DNA of 64,000 bases from JAWXVD01 sp044425705 (lineage in GTDB: Bacteria; Bacillota; Clostridia; Lachnospirales; Lachnospiraceae), in the NCBI GenBank assembly GCA_044425705.1, contig JAWXVD010000006.1, positions 1-64,000 on the forward strand, written 5' to 3'. A program made the translations under genes and the position numbers. The notes beneath the pieces were generated by a model that made no database searches, was not told where the DNA came from, and was given only the letters and a program-made list of their open reading frames with translations. Below, one piece after another: positions 18,373 to 27,505 of the stretch (its first letter is position 1; every line of letters starts with the position of its first letter).

Positions 18373-19965
18373 ATGGACGTTAGAACAATTGATGTAAAAC
18401 AGGAAGGTACTGCATTCCAACATGTATGGAGCAAATGTATCAGTGGTGGAAGAGCCAACGAAGGTTTGAGAAAAGATTGGCAAGATCAATTACAAATGGC
18501 GGTTGATGAATGTGGTTTTGAATATATTAGATTTCATGGTCTTCTATGTGATGATATGGGTGTTTATCATAGACAAAATGGTAAAGAATGGTATTGTTTT
18601 ACGTATATCGATCAATTATTTGACAGATTATTAGAGATAGGTATTCGTCCTGTTGTTGAATTTGGATTTACACCTGATGATATGGCTCGAGGAGATGAGC
18701 GTCAATTTTGGTGGAAGGGTAATGTTTCATTACCAGAAAACATGCAGTTGTGGGAAGCTTTAGTAGAGGCATTGGTGAATCATTGGATTGAACGATATGG
18801 TAAGGAAGAAGTGTTGAAATGGTATTTTGAAGTTTGGAATGAACCTAATCTTAGACCATTTTTTCATGGCACGAAAAGTGAATATTTTGAATTATATAAA
18901 ACAACGGTCAATGCCATTAAGAAAATTAATGAAAATCTTCCTGTAGGAGGACCAGCTACTAGTAATTTTGTACCTGATGAAAGATTCGCAGGAGAAATTG
19001 AAGATGTAAGCTGTCATGCAACACATAAAGTAGAAGATATTGATACGTTAGAATGGAAAGGTGTTTGGATAGAAGACTTTTTAGCATACTGTGAGGCAGA
19101 AAAATTGCCTGTTGATTTTGTATCTACACATCCATATCCAACGGATTTTGCATTAGATGGCCATGGAGACAGTTTAGAAGGTGCAGAAATGAAAGGTAGA
19201 TCTCGTCATGCTACCTCTACCTGCGAAGATTTAACATGGTTAAATAACGCATTAGAAAAAAGCATTTATGCGGGTGCAGAAATTATCTTGACAGAATGGA
19301 GCTCAAGTCCGACTTCGAGAGATTACAGTCATGATTATTTACCTGTTGCTTCATATATTGTCAAAAATAATGTAGAATGTATTGGATTAACAGATGCATT
19401 ATCATACTGGGTATTTACAGATATTTTTGAAGAAGCAGGACCAGGCCCAGAATTGTTTCATGGTGGATTTGGATTATTAAACATGAAAGGAATGAAAAAA
19501 CCTGCATATCATGCGTATCGTATGTTACATACTTTAGGAAATCAATTAATAGAAAAAAATGACAATATGATTATGACAAAAGATGAGAATGGTAAATTAT
19601 GTGGTTTGATTTGGCATTATCCAGAAGAATGTGTACAGGCAGTTCCAATTTCAGAATATCCTGATTATACAAAGGCAGAACAAATTCAAGCATTAGGAAG
19701 CAATAAGAATATCGTATGTCGATACAGCGGATTCCAACCAAACGAAGTAGTCAATTTAGAAATATTGGACAAAACCCATGGCAACGTGACGACTTGTTGG
19801 AAAGAGATGTCATATCCTAAGAATCCAACAAGAAAGCAAGAAGAAGCATTGCATATGTATGCCAATGGATTCAAATATGAAAAAGTAATGGCAGATGAAA
19901 ATGGGCAGTTAGAATTAGAATTAAGCATAGAGCCTTGGACAGTGATTAGAGTATATACTGATTAG
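18373..19965 (+). CDS. xynB: GH39 beta-xylosidase
   Basis: This 530-residue cytoplasmic enzyme has GH39 landmarks. The general acid/base Glu157 is in FEVWNEPNL and the candidate nucleophile Glu308 is in ILTEWSSSP. STHPYPTDF and a C-terminal beta-sandwich are also present. It should release xylose from imported xylo-oligosaccharides. AGGAGAAGAGG precedes the ATG at 18373; the ATG at 18334 lies inside the upstream hairpin and is rejected. It belongs to the operon with the transporter and the GH43 enzyme. Confidence 0.9.
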   Translation: MDVRTIDVKQEGTAFQHVWSKCISGGRANEGLRKDWQDQLQMAVDECGFEYIRFHGLLCDDMGVYHRQNGKEWYCFTYIDQLFDRLLEIGIRPVVEFGFTPDDMARGDERQFWWKGNVSLPENMQLWEALVEALVNHWIERYGKEEVLKWYFEVWNEPNLRPFFHGTKSEYFELYKTTVNAIKKINENLPVGGPATSNFVPDERFAGEIEDVSCHATHKVEDIDTLEWKGVWIEDFLAYCEAEKLPVDFVSTHPYPTDFALDGHGDSLEGAEMKGRSRHATSTCEDLTWLNNALEKSIYAGAEIILTEWSSSPTSRDYSHDYLPVASYIVKNNVECIGLTDALSYWVFTDIFEEAGPGPELFHGGFGLLNMKGMKKPAYHAYRMLHTLGNQLIEKNDNMIMTKDENGKLCGLIWHYPEECVQAVPISEYPDYTKAEQIQALGSNKNIVCRYSGFQPNEVVNLEILDKTHGNVTTCWKEMSYPKNPTRKQEEALHMYANGFKYEKVMADENGQLELELSIEPWTVIRVYTD

Positions 19966-19995
19966 ATAAAATTAAAGTATGGAGGTAAGTTGAAA

Positions 19996-21585
19996 ATGAA
20001 AATTAGTAATCCAATATTAAAAGGGTTTAATCCTGATCCATCTATTTGTAAAGATGGAGATGATTATTATATTACAACATCTACCTTTGAATGGTTTCCA
20101 GGAGTGCAGATTCATCATTCAAAAGATTTAGCAAATTGGACACTTGTAAAAAGACCATTAGAGCGTCTGAGTCAAATTAATATGTTGGGAAATAGAGATT
20201 CGGGTGGTGTATGGGCACCATGTTTAACAAAAGAAGATGGAAAGTTTTGGCTGATTTATAGTGATGTAAAACAATTTGGAGGTGGATATCAAGATGTTCA
20301 TAATTATTTGGTAACTGCTGATAGGATTACAGGAGAATGGAGTGATCCTATTTTCTTAAATAGTTCTGGTTTTGATCCATCGTTATTTCATGATGAAGAT
20401 GGCAGAAAGTATGTTGTGAACATGATTTGGGATCACCGTAGTGGAAATAATTTTTTTTATGGAATTCAAATGCAGGAATATTCTGTAGAGAAAGAGAAGT
20501 TGGTTGGAGCTAAAAATATAATTTTCAAGGGTACTAATCTTGCTTTTACAGAAGGACCACATATTTATAAAAAAGGTGACTATTACTATTTAATGACAGC
20601 AGAAGGTGGTACGGGATATGAGCATGCCGTTACTGTGGCACGTGCTAAAGAATTATGGGGACCATATGAAGTACATCCTGAAAATCCGATTTTAACGTCT
20701 TGGAACAATCCTGAATTGATGTTACAAAAAGCAGGTCATGCTTCCATGATACCTATAACAGACGAGCTCTGGGCATTGGTTCATCTATGTAGTCGTCCGT
20801 TAGAAACAAGGGGGGATTGCCCTCTCGGTCGTGAAACGGCATTACAAGCAGTAGTGTGGAAGGAAGATTGGCCATATTTAAAAGGTGGTGTTTTACCGAA
20901 AGATATTGTTTCAGATTTTGATTTACCAGAGGTCATGATAGATTCTAAGATAGTGGGGCATGATGATTTTGAGGAAAAAACTATGAATATTCATTTCCAA
21001 TCATTGCGTGTACCTATTGCAGAAAATGCATCTTTGTCAGAAAGAGAAAGTCATTTGCGTTTGTATGGTAGAGAAAGTTTATGTTCTGAATTTATACAGG
21101 CGCACCTTGCTAGAAGATGGCAAAGTTTTTATTTTACAGCTCAAACAAAAGTAGAATTTCATCCAGAATCATTTCAACAATCAGCAGGATTGACAATGTA
21201 TTATAACACAGCCAATTGGTTCTTTTTATCGATTACAGGTGATGAAGAAATGGGTAGAATTATACAGCTTTCTCATTTGACGGGTGGTAAAGACTATAAA
21301 GATTATTTGAGTCAAGATAAAATTGCTGTTCCAGCTGATGTAGATTATGTTTATTTGAAAGCAGACGTAAAATCAGATAAGATGATGTTTTCTTATTCTT
21401 TTGATGGTTCAAATTATAGTGAAATCCAACAAGAATTTTACACGGGACAATTATCTGATGATTATATGAATAAAATAAATGCACCAAATGGTTTTATAGG
21501 TGCTTTTGTAGGTATGGCATGTATTGATGCTAGTGGTGAAAGAATACCTGCTGATTTCGATTTCTTTGAATATATAGAGTTATAA
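19996..21585 (+). CDS. GH43 beta-xylosidase/arabinofuranosidase
   Basis: The 529-residue enzyme has a five-bladed beta-propeller domain. The expected residues are Asp14 (FNPDPSI, base), Asp127 (GFDPSLF, pKa modulator) and Glu186 (FTEGPHIYKK, acid). A C-terminal concanavalin-like domain ends in FDFFEYIEL, as in GH43 xylosidases. No signal peptide is present. GGAGG lies 10 nt before the ATG at 19996; a TTG at 19990 is less likely. It completes a cytoplasmic GH39 plus GH43 pair for substituted xylo-oligosaccharides. Confidence 0.9.
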   Translation: MKISNPILKGFNPDPSICKDGDDYYITTSTFEWFPGVQIHHSKDLANWTLVKRPLERLSQINMLGNRDSGGVWAPCLTKEDGKFWLIYSDVKQFGGGYQDVHNYLVTADRITGEWSDPIFLNSSGFDPSLFHDEDGRKYVVNMIWDHRSGNNFFYGIQMQEYSVEKEKLVGAKNIIFKGTNLAFTEGPHIYKKGDYYYLMTAEGGTGYEHAVTVARAKELWGPYEVHPENPILTSWNNPELMLQKAGHASMIPITDELWALVHLCSRPLETRGDCPLGRETALQAVVWKEDWPYLKGGVLPKDIVSDFDLPEVMIDSKIVGHDDFEEKTMNIHFQSLRVPIAENASLSERESHLRLYGRESLCSEFIQAHLARRWQSFYFTAQTKVEFHPESFQQSAGLTMYYNTANWFFLSITGDEEMGRIIQLSHLTGGKDYKDYLSQDKIAVPADVDYVYLKADVKSDKMMFSYSFDGSNYSEIQQEFYTGQLSDDYMNKINAPNGFIGAFVGMACIDASGERIPADFDFFEYIEL

Positions 21586-21737
21586 AAACGAATTCATTAT
21601 TTTAAATTCCCTTTGATTGAAATTATGTATTATGAAATAGATAACTAAAAGCTAAGTCATAATTAATATTATCAATATAGGGGGATTTTTATTACGAGTA
21701 AATAATTATAATTAAGCAGTTATTGGTTTGATTTATA

Positions 21738-23018
21738 CTAATTAATAAATAATTTTTCTAAATCTTGATAAAAATTAGGATAGCTAATTGTTACACAATC
21801 AAAACCTGTAATTTCGGTTTCTCCATCTGCCTGTAATCCAGCAATGGCAAAGCTCATGGCAATACGATGGTCTAGTTTAGAATCAATCACTGCTCCATGA
21901 AGAGGCACATCACCATTGATAATCATTCCATCATCGGTACCTGTAATATCTCCACCCATAGCAGACAAATTATCCACCATCACGTCAATTCGGTTACTTT
22001 CTTTTACCTTTAATTCAGCAGCATCTTTAATAATAGTTTGACCTTTGGCAAAAGCAGCCATAATTGCTATAATTGGTAGCTCATCAATTAAAGTTGGAAT
22101 GATGTCTCCTTCTATTGTAATTCCATGAAGTGAACTTGAACGAATCAATAAATCAGCAGTAGGTTCACCTTGATCTCTAGATTCATTTAATAAGGAAATA
22201 TCCCCGCCCATAGCTTTCGCTACACGTATGATACCATCTCTAGTAGGATTGATTCCCACATTTGTCAATACTATTTCAGAATTTGGTACGATAAGTCCAG
22301 CAGCGATAAAATAAGCAGCCGATGAAATATCTCCTGGTACAGCTAGCTTTCGACCTTCTAAATATGGATTAGGTGTGATAGTGGCTGTTGTGCCTACAGT
22401 TGTTACGTTGGCACCAAAAAAGTTTAACATAATTTCAGAGTGATTTCGGCTAATTGCAGGTTCTGTTACAGAAGTATCACCATCAGCATAAAGACCAGCC
22501 AATAAGATAGCAGATTTTACCTGAGCAGAAGCAACTTTTGATACATGGTGAATACTTTGTAAAGGACCACCGACAATACGAAGTGGTGCACATCCATTTC
22601 CGTGAATACTCTCTATAGAAGCGCCCATGCTTGAAAGAGGATCTATGATTCGCTTCATAGGTCTAGTTTGAATAGACTCATCACCAGTTAAAGTAGTTGT
22701 AAATGGTTGGGCTACTAAAATACCAGAAATTAATCTTGTAGTTGTTCCGCTATTGCCAGCATCTAACATAGAGCTTGGAGCTTGCAATCCATGTAAACCT
22801 AAACCATGAATGGATACATTTGTTCCCTTATGTTCTATTTGAATACCTAATTTGCGAAAACAATTAATCGTAGAGATGCAATCGGCACCAGGTAGAAAAT
22901 TTGTTACTTCTGTAAGTCCTTTTGACAAAGCGCCAAACATGATGGAACGATGGGAAATTGATTTGTCACCTGGTATAGAAACGGTACCAGACAGACCGTT
23001 AATTTTATTAAATTTCAT
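21738..23018 (-). CDS. aroA: 3-phosphoshikimate 1-carboxyvinyltransferase (EPSP synthase)
   Basis: This 426-residue enzyme of the shikimate pathway joins shikimate-3-phosphate and phosphoenolpyruvate. Signatures are SIPGDKSISHRS (N-terminus), DAGNSGTTTRL and LKVKESNRID. GGAGGAATCT sits directly before the ATG at 23018, so a longer frame reaching 23090 is rejected. That extension would translate repeat element A as a peptide resembling the one inserted in CbiG. No other aro genes are adjacent. Confidence 0.93.
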   Translation of the reverse strand: MKFNKINGLSGTVSIPGDKSISHRSIMFGALSKGLTEVTNFLPGADCISTINCFRKLGIQIEHKGTNVSIHGLGLHGLQAPSSMLDAGNSGTTTRLISGILVAQPFTTTLTGDESIQTRPMKRIIDPLSSMGASIESIHGNGCAPLRIVGGPLQSIHHVSKVASAQVKSAILLAGLYADGDTSVTEPAISRNHSEIMLNFFGANVTTVGTTATITPNPYLEGRKLAVPGDISSAAYFIAAGLIVPNSEIVLTNVGINPTRDGIIRVAKAMGGDISLLNESRDQGEPTADLLIRSSSLHGITIEGDIIPTLIDELPIIAIMAAFAKGQTIIKDAAELKVKESNRIDVMVDNLSAMGGDITGTDDGMIINGDVPLHGAVIDSKLDHRIAMSFAIAGLQADGETEITGFDCVTISYPNFYQDLEKLFIN

Positions 23019-23049
23019 AGATTCCTCCAATTTTAAAGCGTTTACATTT

Positions 23050-23121
23050 TTAAGTCCAGTGATTTCACTTGCTTGCAAGGGTGAAATCACAGACGCTGAG
23101 GGTGAAAATTTATTTGCACCT
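23050..23121 (-). repeat. Double-hairpin palindromic repeat, copy A
   Basis: Read on the minus strand, a GGTGCAAAT/ATTTTCACC hairpin with one mismatch (23101-23120) is followed by a perfect 10-bp hairpin (23059-23068 with 23081-23090). The same order and sequence occur at 30735, 54341 and 54591. It lies between aroA and the EF-G-like gene, just upstream of aroA. Confidence 0.85.
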
Positions 23122-23192
23122 TTTCAACTTTCTTATTATAGAAATATAACATTGTGGTGTATGAAAGTCAATTCTGCAAAATAAGCCTAGCT

Positions 23193-23245
23193 AGTTACTT
23201 TTACGGCATAGCACCTCCACACTACGTGCGTGTGTAAAAAGTAAC
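23193..23245 (+). repeat. GTTACTTTTAC...GTAAAAAGTAAC inverted repeat
   Basis: An 11-12 bp stem encloses about 30 nt that includes an ACGTGCGTGTGT stretch. It has no T-tract. It is one of several GTTAC-ended inverted repeats in this window. Confidence 0.5.
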
Positions 23246-23294
23246 GGAAAAGTAAATGTATATAAAAATACTTGTACAAAATGTAGGAAAATGC

Positions 23295-23323
23295 TTGTAA
23301 AACTATTTGAAATTTAGTAATAT
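23295..23323 (+). promoter_or_regulatory. Promoter for the EF-G-like gene
   Basis: TTGTAA (23295-23300), a 17-bp spacer and TAATAT (23318-23323), leaving a leader of about 80 nt. Confidence 0.55.
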
Positions 23324-23408
23324 AGACACATGGTATATTTGTAAAGAAAAAATAAAAATTATGAAAAATACATTTTACCTAATAAACATGAAAATTGGAG
23401 GAAACTAT

Positions 23409-25499
23409 ATGAACATTTACACAACAGACAAGATACGTAATGTCGTTTTGCTTGGACATGGTGGTGCAGGAAAGACTAGTTTAGTGGAAGCGATGGCTTA
23501 TTTATCAGGAATTACTTCGAGGATGGGTAAAGTTTCTGATGGAAATACACTAAGTGATTTTGGTAAGGAAGAACTTAAACGTCATATTTCTATTACAACA
23601 TCAGTTGTTCCAATCGAATGGGAAGGATGTAAGATTAATATTTTAGATTCACCTGGATTTTTTGATTTTGTAGGTGAAGTAGAAGAAGCTGTAAGTGCTG
23701 CAGATGCTGCGATTATCGTAGTTTCAGGTAAATCAGGGGTAGAAGTTGGTACTACGAAAGCATGGGATTTATGTGAGAAGTATAATTTACCACGCATGAT
23801 ATTTGTTACAGAAATGGATATCGATAATGCTTCCTTCCGTCAAGTTGTGCAAGATATGAAAGATTTGTACGGCAAGAAAATCGCACCATTCCATTTACCA
23901 ATTCGTGAGAATGAAAAATTTGTAGGATATGTAAATATTATTTCTGAAACGGGAAATAGATGGCATGGTAAAGATGTAGTTCCATGTGACATTCCTGAAT
24001 ATAATAAACCAAATCTTGAGCTTTATAGAGAAGCATTAATGGAAGCTGTTGCTGAAACTAGTGAAGAATTTATGGATCGTTATTTTGGTGGAGAAACTTT
24101 CTCAGAAGCTGAAATTAGAATGGCTCTTAGAACGAATATTGATGATGGTACAGTGGTTCCTATGTCTATGGGTTCTAATATACTTTGCCAAGGTGTCTAT
24201 ACCTTATTAGATGATATTGTGAAATATATGCCAAGTCCTGAAAATAGAGAGATTTCAGGTACTTCATTGAAAACAGGTGATATTTTTGAAGCTAATTTTA
24301 ATTTTTCCAAAGCAAAATCAGCATATATTTGGAAAACAATTGTAGATCCATTTATCGGAAAATATTCATTGGTAAAGGTTAATTCAGGTGTTTTAAAAGC
24401 TGATGATGTAATTTATAATGCAGATAAAGATATTGAAGAAAAAGTTGGAAAACTCTATGTGATGCAAGGAAGTAAACCTCTCGAAGTGGGCGAACTTCAT
24501 GCCGGTGATATTGGAGCTATTGCAAAATTAACTGATGCAGCAACAGGGAATACTTTGTCAACAAAAGCCAATCCAATTCAATACGATAAAGTGGCACTAC
24601 CAACGCCTTATACATACAAGAGATATCAACCGATCAATAAAGGCGATATTGATAAAATTTCTCAATCATTACAAAAGATGATGAATGAAGATTTAACCAT
24701 TAAAGTTGTTAACGATGCTGAAAATAGACAAAGCTTAATTTATGGTATGGGCGATCAGCATTTAGATGTTATCGTTAGTAAATTATTAAATGAATACAAA
24801 GTGGAAGTATCTCTATCACAGCCAAAAGTGGCATTTAGAGAGACAATTAAGAAAAAATCAGATGTAGAATATAAATATAAAAAACAATCAGGTGGACATG
24901 GACAATATGGTCACGTTAAGATGACATTTGAACCAGCAGACAATATTGAATCAGCTTATATCTTTGAACAAACAGTAGTAGGTGGAGCTGTACCTAAAAA
25001 CTATTACCCAGCAGTAGACAAAGGCTTACAAGATTCAGTTGTAAAAGGTCCATTAGCTGCCTATCCAGTTGTTGGTGTAAAAGCAACATTATACGATGGT
25101 TCTTATCATCCAGTAGACTCTTCGGAAATGGCATTCAAAATGGCGGCTGTGCAAGCATTCAAAAAGGGATTTATGGATGCAAAACCAGTATTGTTAGAGC
25201 CAATCGCAACTATGACTGTTACTGTGCCAGATCAATATACTGGTGATGTTATGAGCGATTTAAATAAGAGACGTGGTAGAGTACTTGGAATGCAACCACA
25301 ACATGGTGGTATTCAAATTATTGAAGCCGATGTACCTATGATTTGTTTGTATGGATATTGTACTGACCTTAGATCCATGACTGGTGGACGAGGTGATTAT
25401 GCATATGAATTCTCACGTTACGAACAAGCACCAAGTGATGTACAAGATAAAGAAGTTGCTGCAAGAGCAGATAAACTTAATAATAATGGTGATGAATAA
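23409..25499 (+). CDS. EF-G paralogue (FusA2-type translation-factor GTPase)
   Basis: The 696-residue protein has the EF-G domain order. The P-loop is GHGGAGKT (residues 16-23), with G3 LDSPGF, domains II-III, and a domain IV/V region containing QSGGHGQYGHV and LGMQPQHGG. The usual NKxD guanine motif is replaced by TEMD (134-137). This paralogous class occurs beside true EF-G in many Firmicutes; its role is unsettled. TTGGAGG precedes the ATG at 23409, so the longer upstream frame is rejected. No ribosomal protein genes are adjacent, which argues against it being the housekeeping fusA. Confidence 0.85.
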   Translation: MNIYTTDKIRNVVLLGHGGAGKTSLVEAMAYLSGITSRMGKVSDGNTLSDFGKEELKRHISITTSVVPIEWEGCKINILDSPGFFDFVGEVEEAVSAADAAIIVVSGKSGVEVGTTKAWDLCEKYNLPRMIFVTEMDIDNASFRQVVQDMKDLYGKKIAPFHLPIRENEKFVGYVNIISETGNRWHGKDVVPCDIPEYNKPNLELYREALMEAVAETSEEFMDRYFGGETFSEAEIRMALRTNIDDGTVVPMSMGSNILCQGVYTLLDDIVKYMPSPENREISGTSLKTGDIFEANFNFSKAKSAYIWKTIVDPFIGKYSLVKVNSGVLKADDVIYNADKDIEEKVGKLYVMQGSKPLEVGELHAGDIGAIAKLTDAATGNTLSTKANPIQYDKVALPTPYTYKRYQPINKGDIDKISQSLQKMMNEDLTIKVVNDAENRQSLIYGMGDQHLDVIVSKLLNEYKVEVSLSQPKVAFRETIKKKSDVEYKYKKQSGGHGQYGHVKMTFEPADNIESAYIFEQTVVGGAVPKNYYPAVDKGLQDSVVKGPLAAYPVVGVKATLYDGSYHPVDSSEMAFKMAAVQAFKKGFMDAKPVLLEPIATMTVTVPDQYTGDVMSDLNKRRGRVLGMQPQHGGIQIIEADVPMICLYGYCTDLRSMTGGRGDYAYEFSRYEQAPSDVQDKEVAARADKLNNNGDE

Positions 25500-25516
25500 T
25501 TAATAAATGATAATAA

Positions 25517-25559
25517 AATGAGCTGCTGCATTAAGTAATTAATGTGGCAGCTCATTTTT
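25517..25559 (+). terminator. Terminator after the EF-G-like gene
   Basis: A long stem (ATGAGCTGCTGCATTA arm with its complement ending near 25554) is followed by TTTTTG. Confidence 0.8.
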
Positions 25560-25594
25560 GTATGATTTATAATCAATTCCACAACACAGTTGCA

Positions 25595-25622
25595 TTGACG
25601 ATAAATATATATATGTTATAAT
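25595..25622 (+). promoter_or_regulatory. Promoter for the first MNT/HEPN pair
   Basis: TTGACG (25595-25600), a 16-bp spacer and TATAAT (25617-25622), immediately before AAAGGAGG. Confidence 0.65.
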
Positions 25623-25641
25623 GAAAAAAAGGAGGTAACCT

Positions 25642-25968
25642 ATGGAACAAAAAATATTAAATGAATTAGTTAATGGTATATTGAGAATTATGCAACCTTC
25701 TGTAATGCAAATTATTCTTTACGGTTCTGTTGCAAGAGGTACTAATACAGATGCCTCAGATGTTGATATTGCTCTCATGGTTACAAACGCTCTTGATAAA
25801 AGCACAGAGGATTTATTATCTGATTTTGTTGTAGATATGAATCTCAAATACGATAAAGTGTTTTCTGTAATTGACATTGATTATGACAATTTCCGAAAAT
25901 GGGAAGGTGTTACTCCATTTTATCAAAATGTAACAAAGGAGGGAATCGTCCTATGGAAGGCAGTATAA
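25642..25968 (+). CDS. Minimal nucleotidyltransferase (MNT-type antitoxin), copy 1
   Basis: This 108-residue protein has the nucleotidyltransferase motif GSVARGTNTDASDVDIAL (GS...DxD). In MNT-HEPN (type VII) systems the nucleotidyltransferase neutralises the HEPN RNase, in studied cases by AMPylating it. Its 3' end overlaps the start of a HEPN gene that is broken here, so this copy may be an orphan antitoxin. AAAGGAGG precedes the ATG. Confidence 0.85.
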   Translation: MEQKILNELVNGILRIMQPSVMQIILYGSVARGTNTDASDVDIALMVTNALDKSTEDLLSDFVVDMNLKYDKVFSVIDIDYDNFRKWEGVTPFYQNVTKEGIVLWKAV

Positions 25969-26463
25969 AAAATTTGTCACAATATAGATTTACTTGTGCT
26001 CAAGAAAACTTAGAATCAGCAAAGGTATTGATCTATGATACAAATATAGATGAAAATAAGCAAGAAAAAATGTGTCGCAAAGAACCACACATGGGTGGCA
26101 GTATATTTAGTTGTAAAATAAATTAAAATGTCGCAGATGAGGTAACCTGTAAGTTATTAATTTGTCGGCTAACACCTAATTAGACAGTTACCGCATTTTA
26201 TGAATAATAAATAACAGTGATTGAGATAAAGAAAGGGATTTGTTACAATAGAATTAGTAATAGAGGTTGTTCGAGAAGAAGCGGTAGAGATATGTGCAAA
26301 AATAGATAAAAAGTTTTCAAAATATTTAAGCCAGGCATTTCAAATAAGAAATAATACTGATTATGCTGATTTTTTTATAGTGTCTAGCCAAGATGCTAAA
26401 AAATAATATGAGCGCGCTGCTGAATTTTTGAAAATGATAGAAAAGTATTTAAGAGAAGTATAG
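25953..26463 (+). pseudogene. Broken HEPN gene (partner of MNT copy 1)
   Basis: The N-terminal piece (25953-26126) begins MEGSIKNLSQYRFTCAQENL, as in HEPN toxins, then diverges and stops. A separate frame at about 26230-26463 encodes a HEPN C-terminus (KFSKYLSQAFQIRNNTDYAD) with an in-frame TAA at 26402-26404. The middle, which includes the catalytic region, is missing and replaced by a GGTAAC-ended inverted repeat. It should therefore be non-functional. Confidence 0.75.
26141..26192 (+). repeat. GGTAACCTGT...ACAGTTACC inverted repeat within the broken HEPN gene
   Basis: The arms at 26141-26150 and 26184-26192 pair with one bulge. It lies where the middle of the HEPN gene should be, so it may mark the insertion or deletion event. 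Confidence 0.5.
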
Positions 26464-26480
26464 GGGATAGAGGAGAAGTA

Positions 26481-26813
26481 ATGAATAATAGAGAACAATT
26501 ACTTAAAGATTTTACAAAAGAAGTGCAATTAGCAATGGGGGATGTGATTAATAAAATTATTTTGTATGGTTCTTATGCAAGAGGGGATTTTCATGTAAAT
26601 TCAGATATTGATATTATGATTCTCACCTCGCTAACTGAAGATAAGATAAAAAATATAGAAGATCAGGTATATGACATAGCATTTGAATATCAAATGTCGG
26701 ATGCAATTACGATTAGTGTGAATATCAAAAATACAGAACAGTATTATTATTGGTTGGGAGCATTGCCTTATTATGATAATATTGAAAGGGAGGGAATTGT
26801 ACTTGCAGGATGA
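26481..26813 (+). CDS. Minimal nucleotidyltransferase (MNT-type antitoxin), copy 2
   Basis: This 110-residue protein has GSYARGDFHVNSDIDIMI (GS...DxD). AGAGGAGAAG precedes the ATG. Its end overlaps the HEPN gene that follows, the usual arrangement for a translationally coupled antitoxin-toxin pair. It is distant in sequence from copy 1, so the tandem is probably two acquired modules rather than a recent duplication. Confidence 0.88.
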   Translation: MNNREQLLKDFTKEVQLAMGDVINKIILYGSYARGDFHVNSDIDIMILTSLTEDKIKNIEDQVYDIAFEYQMSDAITISVNIKNTEQYYYWLGALPYYDNIEREGIVLAG

Positions 26814-27198
26814 GAGAAAAAAGACATTGTGCCAATATCGTTTAAATAATGCAGAAGAAACATATACTGTTGCTCAGGATTGTTTTAAGGGAATGCATTT
26901 TAAGGACTGTGTAAATCGTTCTTATTATGCTGTGTTTTATGCGTTAAAAGCAGTATTAGCCCTAGAGGGAGTAGATTTTAAACGTCACAAAGATGTAGTT
27001 GCATATTTTAATCGACATTATGTTGCAGCTGATGTATTTAAAAGAGATTATGGTAGAAAAATAGCTAAATTGCAACAGATACGCGAAAAAAGTGATTACG
27101 ATGATTTTTATATCACGTCCAGTGAAGAAGCAGAAATGCAATTAGAAAATACTAGAGAAATTATAGATGCTATAACAATATATTTAAATCTTTTATAG
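26803..27198 (+). CDS. HEPN domain protein (toxin of MNT/HEPN pair 2)
   Basis: This 131-residue helical protein has the HEPN core NRSYYAVFYALKAVL and the C-terminal REKSDYDDFYITSSEEAE segment. HEPN partners of MNT proteins are RNases or RNase-like toxins. A TTG at 26803, eight bases after GGGAGGG, is the likely start and overlaps the antitoxin gene. An ATG at 26773 lacks a ribosome site. Confidence 0.82.
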   Translation: MQDERKKTLCQYRLNNAEETYTVAQDCFKGMHFKDCVNRSYYAVFYALKAVLALEGVDFKRHKDVVAYFNRHYVAADVFKRDYGRKIAKLQQIREKSDYDDFYITSSEEAEMQLENTREIIDAITIYLNLL

Positions 27199-27256
27199 CA
27201 ATAGTTAAACACTAATTTTTACCCAAATAGCATTAACACAATCACTAAAACAATAG

Positions 27257-27295
27257 ACAGCCCTTCTGGTGTAATGATACTAGGAGGGCTGTTTT
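27257..27295 (+). terminator. Terminator after MNT/HEPN pair 2
   Basis: ACAGCCCTTCT (27257-27267) pairs with AGGAGGGCTGT (27282-27292), followed by TTT. Confidence 0.75.
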
Positions 27296-27329
27296 AGCAT
27301 ATCAAATATGGTTAACTAAGTTAGCATAT

Positions 27330-27360
27330 TTTCATAAGTGGCATAAACACACTTATGAAA
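27330..27360 (+). promoter_or_regulatory. 11-bp inverted repeat upstream of the mazG promoter
   Basis: TTTCATAAGTG (27330-27340) and CACTTATGAAA (27350-27360) form a perfect inverted repeat 11 bp upstream of the -35 element. It is a candidate operator. The rest of the 27199-27505 gap holds only the terminator and the promoter. Confidence 0.5.
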
Positions 27361-27371
27361 GTGTTTATTTG

Positions 27372-27400
27372 TTTACACAATATAAAAATCATGATATGAT
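27372..27400 (+). promoter_or_regulatory. Promoter for mazG
   Basis: TTTACA (27372-27377), a 17-bp spacer and TATGAT (27395-27400). Confidence 0.55.
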
Positions 27401-27505
27401 TTTAGAGAAAATTTATGTTATAAAAGATAAGGTTTTATATTATATTTTTGTCGAATAATTTATATGTTTTTATGTTGATGATAATAGAAAGTAGTGGTTA
27501 TTGGT

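Noticed and set aside
21738..23090. AroA with a 24-residue N-terminal extension made from the palindromic repeat
   Set aside because: GGAGG sits directly before the internal ATG at 23018, where EPSP synthases normally start; the extension lacks a ribosome site. The chance open frame is still consistent with the repeat's coding-compatible nature.
25899..26126. A 75-residue protein starting MGRCYSILSKCNKGG
   Set aside because: Its first 18 residues are an alternative frame of the nucleotidyltransferase; the natural start is 25953 and the product is a truncated HEPN fragment.
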